From an uncultured Eubacterium sp. (GTDB lineage: Bacteria; Bacillota; Clostridia; Lachnospirales; Lachnospiraceae), in the NCBI GenBank assembly GCA_948579355.1, contig CAPAOV010000002.1, positions 94,769-111,627 of the forward strand: a stretch of DNA of 16,859 nt, given 5' to 3'. Position numbers and translations under genes: made by a program. Under the pieces are notes generated by a model. That model did not search any database. It saw nothing but the letters and a program-made list of their open reading frames with translations, and was not told where the DNA came from. Shown here one piece after another: positions 1-6,248 of the stretch (positions are counted from its first letter, which is position 1; the number at the start of each line of letters is the position of its first letter).

Positions 1-2
1 TG

Positions 3-544
3 TCTGTTTTTCTGTGTAGTGAAAAACAGAATATAGAAGCGAAAAGTGTTGCCATCAATGATAAGAACTTTCCGGACTTCTGTTTCCAACTCTACGTGAA
101 AGAACGTTTTGACACAAATGAAGATGGGAAACTAAGCGACAGAGAACGGGCAGATGTTACTGGAATATACATCGAACGTCTGAAAAAATACCATCTTTGG
201 TTAGAATGTACGGAACCATCTACTTTAAGGGGTATTGAATTTTTCCCTAACTTAGAAAGACTGGATTGTTCCGTATGCCGTATAGAGTACTTAGATTTGT
301 CAAAAAATAAAAAACCTCTCCACAGAAAGCCACAATTAAAATAAAAAAGATTGGTGGATACTACTACATACCGTTACCAAATGTCACTGATATAAAAGCA
401 ATCAGCAATCTCTCTTACGGAGAACTTACCTCCAAGGGAATACAGGTAAATAAATCCACTCTGCCAAAAACAATCACCTACAGCTACAATATGTTTACAG
501 ACGGAAATGAGTTGACAAAGGTGAAGATTCACACGAAAAAATAG
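3..544 (+). pseudogene. Secreted EF-hand/LRR protein, 5'-partial and frameshifted
   Basis: The frame is open from the left edge (position 3) to a stop at 342-344. It reads an end-of-signal-peptide-like stretch, then INDKNFPD, an EF-hand-like loop (DTNEDGKLSDRE, near 111-146), and one leucine-rich repeat (FPNLERLDC...LDLSKN, near 244-308). Just after LDLSKN, at the A6 run 309-314, this frame becomes K/R/P-rich and stops. The frame that needs one extra base is open from 311 to a stop at 542-544. It reads ATIKIKKIGGYYYIPLP... and ends KVKIHTKK, which resembles the basic C-terminal part of such proteins. One added A would join the two frames. I therefore call one broken gene rather than two. A GTG at 96 could start the downstream part but has no convincing ribosome binding site. 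The function is unknown; the style matches the next gene. A sequencing error in the A run cannot be excluded. Confidence 0.55.
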
Positions 545-560
545 CAAAAGGAGGCTGCAA

Positions 561-2669
561 ATGGTACGAAAACTTATGACACAGACAGTTTTATGTGTTC
601 TGTTTTTATCAATGACAATTGTAATAAACGGAACACAGGGGAAAGGTTTTACGCCGCCACTGGAAACCAATTCAGGCATTGTTTATCCTATTTCTTTAAA
701 GACAGGGGCAGACGCAAAGGGAAATCCCGTATTCACGGATTCCGCTTTTCTGCAGGCCATCTGTCAGCAGACATTTGTTTCCGGAAAATATATCGGTTAT
801 CCTTTTGATTTGGATGATGACGGTTTCTTATCCAAAGAGGAGTGTGAGACGGTACGGGTTCTGTCCCTGTCCGGTATTGCGGAGATTGGGAGTTTAAACG
901 GAGTCGAAGCATTTCCAAAGCTAAGGGAGCTTTATTGTAATGGTACGGGAGTCCACACCCTCAATCTTTCCCATAATCCAAGATTGCAGATTCTGGCTTG
1001 CTCGGACACGCCGCTTACATCACTCAATATTTCAAACTGCCCGCTGTTAAAGGAGTTAAAGTTATCCGGCTGTTCTCTGGCCTGCCTGAACCTTTCTGCG
1101 CAAAATGCGCTTTCCTTTCTAACCTGTCAGGAGCAAAAAAAAACGGCGGGAGGGTACAGGGAAAATGGACGCTATATCGTTCAATTAAAAGATTTAGACG
1201 CCGGAATAGACTTGAAGCGGATATCCGATGTAAAAATAGACGGAGTTACAGGTGATTCGGTGCATTCCGGATATGACGGTAACACCGGTACTGTATATTG
1301 TTCTGATGAAATCAAACAGATTTCTTATGTGTATGCCGTTGACTCCGCAAATTCGAACAGCGAATCGACAGATACGGAGATGTTCGTTACCCTTACGCTT
1401 TCATGGGGAATACGTCAGGCTTATGAGACGGCCGGAGGAAGTCCTGTGCTGCCGCAGTTTTTTGCTTCGGGTGAAAAAGACAGCGTGCCAGCAGAACCGT
1501 ATCGGGAGGGGTATGAATTTACCGGATGGTATACGGACGCTTCCTGCAAAGACAGATACTATTTTCAAAATACGCTACATGAAAATATGGCCTTATATGC
1601 CGGATGGAAAAAGAAAGCTTATGAGATTATTTATCAGACTGGTAATGACTTGAAAAAGCGAAATGAGAAAGCGGATTGGTGGAGTGTCAATATCATTCCG
1701 CAACAGAATGATACGCCGACACGCGCTGGTTATACGTTTATCGGTTGGAAAACGGAGAGCGGACTTATTATCAATGAGGAAAATAAATCTTCCGTAACAT
1801 ATGGGGATGCCTCCGGAAACTGTGATGCCGGTTCTACTGTTTTGCAATCTCTCTGGACAGCGAATCAGGGATACCGAATCAATCTTGAACTGGTGCTCAC
1901 GGACGCGCAGAAAAAGCAATTGGAAGAGGGAGCCTCTTTTGACAGGGGAACTTCCTTTTCGTGGGAAAGTACCGACCTCTTATCAAACCTGTTGTCTCCC
2001 AGCCTGCCGGGACATCAATTAGAGGGCTGGTATACGGCCAGAACCGGAGGTACGGCAATTACAAGCGATATGAGTTACAAACAACTTCATGAATTGCAAT
2101 TCGGGCTGGCGGCAAGTCCGCAAACACCGACGATTTACGGACGTTTTTATCCTACCAATTATACTATCCACTATGACAGCAACGGTGGAACCCATATTGA
2201 CAGCAGGCACAATGTCCACTGGGGCGACGCAAATCTTCTTCCCGCGGCAAAGCCAAAAAAGAAAGGCTATATTCTCGCGGGCTGGAAGCTGCGCGAGACA
2301 AAAGTAACAAAAAAGACAAAATTAAACGACAGTTATTTTGCCTATTCCAATCAAATAGCATTAAAGGCTGTCTGGTATAAAAAATACGAGCCGAAAGGAA
2401 AAATCTTTAAGCGATACGGCATTGTATATAAGATTACCAAATCCAATAAAAAGGGAAACTGCGTTCGTCTGCTGAGGATTACGAAGAAGAAAATAACGAT
2501 ACGAAATAAGGTGTTTTTAAATGGGAAATATTTTAAACTGACATCTATTAAGAAGAATGCGCTCAGGAAAGCAAAGAAGATACGGATAAAGATGCCTGCG
2601 AAATACAAGAAAAAGTATCGGCGTATGGTGAAACGGGCGGGCGGCAGAGTGAACAGGGTAATCGTTTAA
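561..2669 (+). CDS. Secreted EF-hand / leucine-rich repeat / InlB B-repeat surface protein
   Basis: A 702-residue exported protein. Residues 1-27 look like a signal peptide (MVRKLM, then a hydrophobic core). Residues 83-94 form a canonical 12-residue EF-hand loop (DLDDDGFLSKEE) that could bind calcium. Residues about 100-190 hold three to four leucine-rich repeats of 20-21 residues (FPKLRELYCNGTGVHTLNLS and following). Four G-Y/H-x-x-x-G-W motifs at 317-323, 390-396, 484-490 and 569-575 mark InlB-type B repeats (Listeria_Bacteroides repeat family). The last ~100 residues are very rich in Lys and Arg. There is no LPXTG motif or C-terminal membrane anchor, so attachment by charge to wall polymers is possible (inference). 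AGGAGG sits at 549-554, 6 bases before the ATG, and the gene starts 16 bases after the broken upstream gene, so the two were probably one transcript. The likely role is adhesion or wall interaction; the ligand is unknown. Confidence 0.8.
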   Translation: MVRKLMTQTVLCVLFLSMTIVINGTQGKGFTPPLETNSGIVYPISLKTGADAKGNPVFTDSAFLQAICQQTFVSGKYIGYPFDLDDDGFLSKEECETVRVLSLSGIAEIGSLNGVEAFPKLRELYCNGTGVHTLNLSHNPRLQILACSDTPLTSLNISNCPLLKELKLSGCSLACLNLSAQNALSFLTCQEQKKTAGGYRENGRYIVQLKDLDAGIDLKRISDVKIDGVTGDSVHSGYDGNTGTVYCSDEIKQISYVYAVDSANSNSESTDTEMFVTLTLSWGIRQAYETAGGSPVLPQFFASGEKDSVPAEPYREGYEFTGWYTDASCKDRYYFQNTLHENMALYAGWKKKAYEIIYQTGNDLKKRNEKADWWSVNIIPQQNDTPTRAGYTFIGWKTESGLIINEENKSSVTYGDASGNCDAGSTVLQSLWTANQGYRINLELVLTDAQKKQLEEGASFDRGTSFSWESTDLLSNLLSPSLPGHQLEGWYTARTGGTAITSDMSYKQLHELQFGLAASPQTPTIYGRFYPTNYTIHYDSNGGTHIDSRHNVHWGDANLLPAAKPKKKGYILAGWKLRETKVTKKTKLNDSYFAYSNQIALKAVWYKKYEPKGKIFKRYGIVYKITKSNKKGNCVRLLRITKKKITIRNKVFLNGKYFKLTSIKKNALRKAKKIRIKMPAKYKKKYRRMVKRAGGRVNRVIV

Positions 2670-2944
2670 TCATTTGTCTCTCTGAATTGGCACCTTTGGT
2701 GCCACCCGCAGTAATTAGTAACAATAGGTGATGCATAAGGACCGGCGAGCGGTCAATGCTGCAAAAGTCAGGAAAAAACGACAGCAGACATCGAGTTTTG
2801 TGAGGGCGGCGAAAGATTTCTGTAAATGAAAGAAATAATGTATTTTTCGCTGGGAGTGGATACCGGATGAGATACCGCATGATACTCGTTGCTCTGAAAA
2901 TGACAAATGATTAAGCGATTGTCCTACAGAATGAGAATAATTTC
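2670..2944. other. Non-coding interval before rplS
   Basis: About 275 bases without a convincing gene. Short frames here have no ribosome binding site and no recognisable product. The interval contains a perfect 7-bp hairpin at 2688-2704 and a smaller inverted repeat (GACCG/CGGTC, 2740-2744 and 2750-2754). Otherwise I see nothing I can name. Confidence 0.5.
2688..2704 (+). terminator. Possible hairpin terminator after the surface-protein gene
   Basis: TGGCACC (2688-2694), loop TTT, GGTGCCA (2698-2704) is a perfect 7-bp hairpin 19 bases past the stop of the surface-protein gene. It is not followed by a T run (the next bases are CCCGCAG). It could be a weak terminator or an mRNA 3'-end stabiliser; the structure is certain, the role is not. 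Confidence 0.35.
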
Positions 2945-2973
2945 TTGACAAATTCCCACAGATATGTTATTTT
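2945..2973 (+). promoter_or_regulatory. Probable sigma-A promoter of rplS
   Basis: A perfect -35 box TTGACA (2945-2950) is followed after 17 bases by TATTTT (2968-2973), a 4-of-6 match to the -10 consensus. It lies about 80 bases upstream of the rplS ATG, leaving a leader of roughly 75 nt. Confidence 0.55.
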
Positions 2974-2998
2974 CTTACTGTTGTGAATAAAGTAGATG

Positions 2999-3050
2999 GT
3001 CCTCTGATGGAAATAAATACATTAAGAACATCAAAAAGATTAGGAGGAAC
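2999..3050 (+). promoter_or_regulatory. rplS leader with possible Shine-Dalgarno sequestering helix
   Basis: In the rplS leader, TCCTCT at 3000-3005 can pair with GGAGGA at 3043-3048 (six pairs, the last one G-U). The second strand is the Shine-Dalgarno of rplS. L19 leader RNAs that regulate rplS are known in Firmicutes, but I cannot confirm that this leader matches that family. The pairing is visible; a regulatory role is inference. Confidence 0.3.
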
Positions 3051-3054
3051 AACA

Positions 3055-3402
3055 ATGAACGAAATTATCAAGAAAATCGAAGAAGAGCAGTTAAAAGCAG
3101 AAGTTCCTGAATTTAGCGTAGGCGATACGGTCAAAGTATATGCCAAAGTAAAAGAGGGACAGAGAGAGAGAACACAGGTATTTGAGGGTGTCGTTTTGAA
3201 GCGTCAGGGAGGAAGCACACGCGAGACATTTACCGTCCGCAAGTTTTCCAATGGTGTTGGCGTAGAAAAGACATGGCCACTTCATTCTCCTATTGTAGAA
3301 AAGGTAGAGGTTGTTCGACTTGGTAAGGTAAGAAGAGCAAAATTGAATTATCTCCGCGGACGCGTTGGTAAAGCAGCTAAGGTAAAAGAGCTTGTAAAAT
3401 AA
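3055..3402 (+). CDS. rplS: 50S ribosomal protein L19
   Basis: A 115-residue L19, the usual family length. L19 lies near the 30S-50S interface and helps form intersubunit contacts. Recognisable segments are the N-terminal helix (MNEIIKKIEEEQL), the beta-barrel sequence FSVGDTVKVYAKVKEG, the conserved FEGVVLKRQGG..ETFTVRK, and the basic C-terminus (RRAKLNYLRGRVGKAAKVKE). The ATG at 3055 is preceded by AGGAGG at 3042-3047. The frame extends back to 2983, but that upstream part has no ribosome binding site and no family similarity. It heads the co-directional set with lepB and rbgA found in many Firmicutes. The usual upstream neighbour trmD is absent; a surface-protein gene stands there instead. 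Confidence 0.97.
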   Translation: MNEIIKKIEEEQLKAEVPEFSVGDTVKVYAKVKEGQRERTQVFEGVVLKRQGGSTRETFTVRKFSNGVGVEKTWPLHSPIVEKVEVVRLGKVRRAKLNYLRGRVGKAAKVKELVK

Positions 3403-3417
3403 TAGATTGCTTTTCAC

Positions 3418-3452
3418 AGAGGCGCATGGGCAATGCTCATGCGTCTCTTTTC
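3418..3452 (+). terminator. Intrinsic terminator between rplS and the signal peptidase gene
   Basis: The left arm 3418-3431 pairs with 3435-3448 (14 pairs including two G-T, loop AAT), followed by TTTT ending at 3451. It lies 16 bases after the rplS stop. No promoter is evident in the 30 bases between it and the next ATG, so it probably attenuates rather than fully ends transcription, keeping rplS more expressed than the downstream genes (inference). Confidence 0.75.
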
Positions 3453-3482
3453 AAAGGAAAATGATAGGATAGGAGCTTTTCA

Positions 3483-4103
3483 ATGAATCTCAGATTTGAA
3501 GAAGAACAGAAGCGGGAACGGAGAATAAAAATAATAAAAGAGGGTCTTCGCTTTCTGATTGAAGTAATCATCGTAATTTTTATTGCATGGTTAATTATTA
3601 CATTTGCTCTGAAAAAAATAAGTATGATAGGCAGTTCCATGGAAACGACACTTTATAATGGAGAAGATGTTATCGTCAACAAATCCTCTTTTCTTATTTT
3701 ATCCCCACGGCGCGAGCAGGTCATCGCGTTTTATCCGGAATCGGAGGAGGGGGAAGATACCGACGAATTGGATGATACGGTAATTCAAATTCGTCGTGTC
3801 GTGGGACTACCCGGTGAAAAAATAAAGATAAAAGAGGGACAGATTTATATTAACGGAAAGGTATTAAAGGAAAAATATCCGTTTGAAGTCATGCACTCTG
3901 CCGGACGCGCGGTGAACGAAATCCAACTGGCAGAAGATGAGTATTTTGTCCTCAGCGACAACCGCAATGATATGGACGACAGCCGGAATACTTCCTTTAC
4001 GAAAGTGCGGAAAAAAAACATTATCGGTAAGGTGATTCTGCGCCTGAATCCTTTTTCCCTTTTAGGGGGGCCGGAACAGGAAGAACCGAAAAAAGAAGAA
4101 TAG
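3483..4103 (+). CDS. Signal peptidase I paralog with altered catalytic residues
   Basis: A 206-residue type I signal peptidase homolog: short basic cytoplasmic N-terminus, one membrane segment (about 22-43), then the S26 fold outside. The nucleophile box is present (GSSMETTL, Ser52). In the box that normally reads IKR-hhG-PG, the sequence is IRRVVGLPGE, so Arg104 occupies the place of the general-base Lys. In the GDNRxxSxDSR box the sequence is SDNRNDMDDSR: Gly is Ser158 and the Ser that hydrogen-bonds the Lys in E. coli LepB is Met164. Lys was lost by a full codon change (CGT at 3792-3794), with no frame damage. It is therefore probably inactive or strongly altered, comparable in concept to the catalytically dead SpsA beside SpsB in Staphylococcus. 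AGGAG at 3471-3475 serves the ATG; the stop is 12 bases from rbgA. A regulatory or scaffold role is inference. Confidence 0.85.
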   Translation: MNLRFEEEQKRERRIKIIKEGLRFLIEVIIVIFIAWLIITFALKKISMIGSSMETTLYNGEDVIVNKSSFLILSPRREQVIAFYPESEEGEDTDELDDTVIQIRRVVGLPGEKIKIKEGQIYINGKVLKEKYPFEVMHSAGRAVNEIQLAEDEYFVLSDNRNDMDDSRNTSFTKVRKKNIIGKVILRLNPFSLLGGPEQEEPKKEE

Positions 4104-4115
4104 GAGAGATGGAAC

Positions 4116-4964
4116 ATGCATTTTCAGTGGTACCCGGGGCATATGACAAGAGCGAAGCGCGCCATGCAGGAAGATATCAAGTTGATTGATGTTGTCATTG
4201 AGCTCGTCGATGCAAGAATCCCTTTTAGCAGTAAAAATCCGGATATTAACAATCTGGCACAAAACAAATCGCGCATTTTGTTACTAAACAAAAGCGATAT
4301 GGCAGACCCTGCGGTTATGAAACATTGGATTCGCTATTATGAACAACAGGGATATCTTGCGATGGCCATTAATTCCAAAAAACGCAATGAATTGAAACAG
4401 GTTCATGCACTGATTCAGAAAGCATGTCAGGAAAAGATTGAGAGAGACCGCAAACGCGGTATTTTAAACCGCCCCGTGCGCGCTATGATTGTAGGCATCC
4501 CGAACGTCGGCAAGTCCACTTTCATCAATAGTTTTGCCGGAAAAGCATGCACTAAGACCGGAAATAAACCGGGAGTAACAAAAGGCAAACAATGGATTCG
4601 TCTCAATAAACAGGTAGAACTACTGGATACCCCCGGTATTCTCTGGCCCAAATTTGAAGACCAGCAGGTCGGGAAGCATCTGGCCCTAATCGGCTCCATA
4701 AAAGATGAACTGCTTCAGAGCGTGGAGTTAGCATTAGAGTTAATTCCCTTTTTAGTTGAAGAATATCCGGGTACTTTAGCTCAACATTATCAACTTCAGG
4801 AAGAAGGTGAACCTTCAGATATATTACTTGCCATTGCCCGCAGCCGCGGCTGCGTAAAAACCGGTAATGAAGCGGATTATGACAAGGCTGCCTTTCTGTT
4901 ATTGGACGATTTTCGCAATGCAAGACTCGGAAAAATAACGCTGGAGAGGCCAAAACAGGTATAA
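4116..4964 (+). CDS. rbgA: Ribosome biogenesis GTPase RbgA (YlqF)
   Basis: A 282-residue circularly permuted GTPase that acts late in 50S subunit assembly. The N-terminus has WYPGHM, with His9 at the position of the catalytic histidine of B. subtilis RbgA. The G motifs come in permuted order: G4 NKSD (58-61), G1 GIPNVGKS (127-134), G2 region GVTKG (153-157), G3 DTPG (171-174). The C-terminal ~90 residues form the helical domain used for ribosome contact. Length and motifs fit the family. A GGAGA sequence overlapping the stop of the preceding gene serves the ATG 12 bases after that stop, so translation is likely coupled. The rplS-lepB-rbgA order is common in Firmicutes; the usual next gene, rnhB, is absent and a second signal peptidase gene follows. 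Confidence 0.96.
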   Translation: MHFQWYPGHMTRAKRAMQEDIKLIDVVIELVDARIPFSSKNPDINNLAQNKSRILLLNKSDMADPAVMKHWIRYYEQQGYLAMAINSKKRNELKQVHALIQKACQEKIERDRKRGILNRPVRAMIVGIPNVGKSTFINSFAGKACTKTGNKPGVTKGKQWIRLNKQVELLDTPGILWPKFEDQQVGKHLALIGSIKDELLQSVELALELIPFLVEEYPGTLAQHYQLQEEGEPSDILLAIARSRGCVKTGNEADYDKAAFLLLDDFRNARLGKITLERPKQV

Positions 4965-4985
4965 CATATTACGGAGGGGGAACAT

Positions 4986-5699
4986 ATGTCAGCAAGTAAT
5001 GAGCTTGAAGATAGTTTACAGGCCTGTCGGGAGATACAGCTCCAGATTGGCAGTGATGTAATCATACCGGACGAAGAAGAGAATCTGTTAGAAACACAAG
5101 ACGAGATACCTGTCAGGGAAGAAGAGAATAGCAGAAAAGAAAAATCCGTTCCGGATAATAACAAATTACCGGAACAACATCCGGTGCTTAAATTTGTGTT
5201 AAGCATTTTGGTTTGCCTGTTTACCGCACTTCTTCTGGCATTACTGATAACTACTTATGTGGCGCACCATACGTCCGTCGAGGGAAGTTCAATGGAGCCG
5301 ACGATTGAAGACGGCTCCCAATTAGTCGTTGAACAGATTAGTTACTATTTACATGAGCCGGAGCGGTTTGATGTGATTGTTTTTCCAAACAATCAGGGTG
5401 CGAATTACATCAAGCGAATCATTGGACTTCCGGGAGAGACAATACAAATTAAAGACGGTTATATATATATTAATGACAAGCAGTTAGAAGAGGATTATGG
5501 TAATGAAATAATTGAAGACGGCGGGCTGGCTGCTGATAAAATTACGCTGAAAAAAAATGAATATTTTGTTCTGGGAGACAACCGCAACGGAAGTATTGAC
5601 AGCCGCAGGACGGATATCGGTGCCGTAAAACGGGAACAGATAAAAGGAAAAGCATGGCTGTGTTTTTATCCATTTACAAAATTTGGAACAATAAAATAA
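4986..5699 (+). CDS. lepB: Signal peptidase I, canonical, with acidic N-terminal extension
   Basis: A 237-residue signal peptidase I, which removes signal peptides from exported proteins at the outer face of the membrane. All catalytic boxes are intact: GSSMEPT with nucleophile Ser102, YIKRIIGLPGE with general-base Lys143, and GDNRNGSIDSR with Gly197, Ser203 and Asp205. One membrane segment spans about 68-91. Before it lies an unusual ~65-residue, Glu/Asp-rich, hydrophilic segment that should be cytoplasmic; most Gram-positive enzymes have only a short N-tail. GGAGG at 4973-4977 precedes the ATG. It sits 21 bases after rbgA and 14 before the CYTH gene, in one apparent operon with the altered paralog, so it is likely the working enzyme of the pair (inference). 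Confidence 0.93.
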   Translation: MSASNELEDSLQACREIQLQIGSDVIIPDEEENLLETQDEIPVREEENSRKEKSVPDNNKLPEQHPVLKFVLSILVCLFTALLLALLITTYVAHHTSVEGSSMEPTIEDGSQLVVEQISYYLHEPERFDVIVFPNNQGANYIKRIIGLPGETIQIKDGYIYINDKQLEEDYGNEIIEDGGLAADKITLKKNEYFVLGDNRNGSIDSRRTDIGAVKREQIKGKAWLCFYPFTKFGTIK

Positions 5700-5713
5700 G
5701 GAGAGATTACCAT

Positions 5714-6178
5714 ATGGAAATAGAAAAAAAGTATTTAGTTTCTTCTCTTCCGGACGAACTGCAGCAATATGAGGCATGGGAAATCGAGCAGTGTTATCTC
5801 TGTATAAGGCCTGTTCTACGGATACGAAAAAGGAATGAAGACTATATTTTAACGTATAAAAACAGAACGGAAAAGCCGGCGGATACAAATAAACTTTGCG
5901 TGGCCGACGAATTAGAAGTACCCCTGACAAAAGAAGCCTATGAACATTTAAAGAAAAAGGCGGACGGCAAATGTATCTGTAAAACGCGTTACCTCATCCC
6001 GTACGAAACCTACACGATTGAATTGGATATTTTTCATGGCCATTACGAGGGATTTTATTTGGCAGAAGTTGAATTTGCCAGCGTGGAGGAAAGCAAAGAT
6101 TTCACCCCTCCGTTTTGGTTTGGAGAAGATGTCAGCGGAGACTTTCATTACAGCAACAGCTATTTGGCGCAAAACTAA
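5714..6178 (+). CDS. CYTH-domain protein (putative triphosphate-binding enzyme)
   Basis: A 154-residue protein of the CYTH superfamily, whose members form a beta tunnel that binds triphosphates with divalent metal (inorganic triphosphatases, thiamine triphosphatases, class IV adenylate cyclases). The signature ExExK is at the N-terminus (E2, E4, K6 in MEIEKKYLV). The alternating tunnel residues follow: RIRK (36-39), TYK (47-49), DELE (65-68), KTRY (90-93), ELD (103-105), AEVE (117-120). The start is the ATG at 5714 with AAGGAGAG just upstream at the end of lepB; the frame extends back into lepB but that part has no family similarity. It is the last gene of the rplS-lepB run. The substrate cannot be told from sequence; inorganic triphosphatase is the most common activity of short bacterial members (inference). 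Confidence 0.85.
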   Translation: MEIEKKYLVSSLPDELQQYEAWEIEQCYLCIRPVLRIRKRNEDYILTYKNRTEKPADTNKLCVADELEVPLTKEAYEHLKKKADGKCICKTRYLIPYETYTIELDIFHGHYEGFYLAEVEFASVEESKDFTPPFWFGEDVSGDFHYSNSYLAQN

Positions 6179-6186
6179 ATTTCTGC

Positions 6187-6215
6187 TTGTCATTTTTCAT
6201 TGGGGGAAGTATAAT
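6187..6215 (+). promoter_or_regulatory. Sigma-A promoter of gdhA
   Basis: TTGTCA (6187-6192), a 17-base spacer and a perfect TATAAT (6210-6215) lie between the CYTH stop and gdhA. Transcription would start near 6222, giving a leader of about 27 nt. Confidence 0.85.
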
Positions 6216-6248
6216 GATAAATGACAAAAAATTAAGGAGGTTATGACT

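Noticed and set aside
302..320. Programmed -1 ribosomal frameshift at the A AAA AAC-like sequence
   Set aside because: The in-frame codons are AAA AAA CCT, so the heptamer is out of phase with the slippery consensus and the P-site tRNA would meet TAA after slipping. No obvious stimulatory stem follows.
2683..2712. T-box-like TGGCACC motif in the hairpin after the surface-protein gene
   Set aside because: No specifier stem or T-box antiterminator context, and the next gene (rplS) is not a T-box target. The motif is explained by the simple hairpin.
2740..2754. Inverted repeat GACCG/CGGTC as an operator or RNA
   Set aside because: Only 5 bp, expected by chance in a 380-base interval, and far from the rplS promoter.
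2983..3054. Longer rplS start adding 24 residues
   Set aside because: No ribosome binding site for that start, no family similarity in the added part, and it would overlap the leader.
5654..5713. Longer start for the CYTH protein
   Set aside because: It lies inside lepB, lacks a ribosome binding site, and displaces the N-terminal ExExK signature, which belongs at the start.
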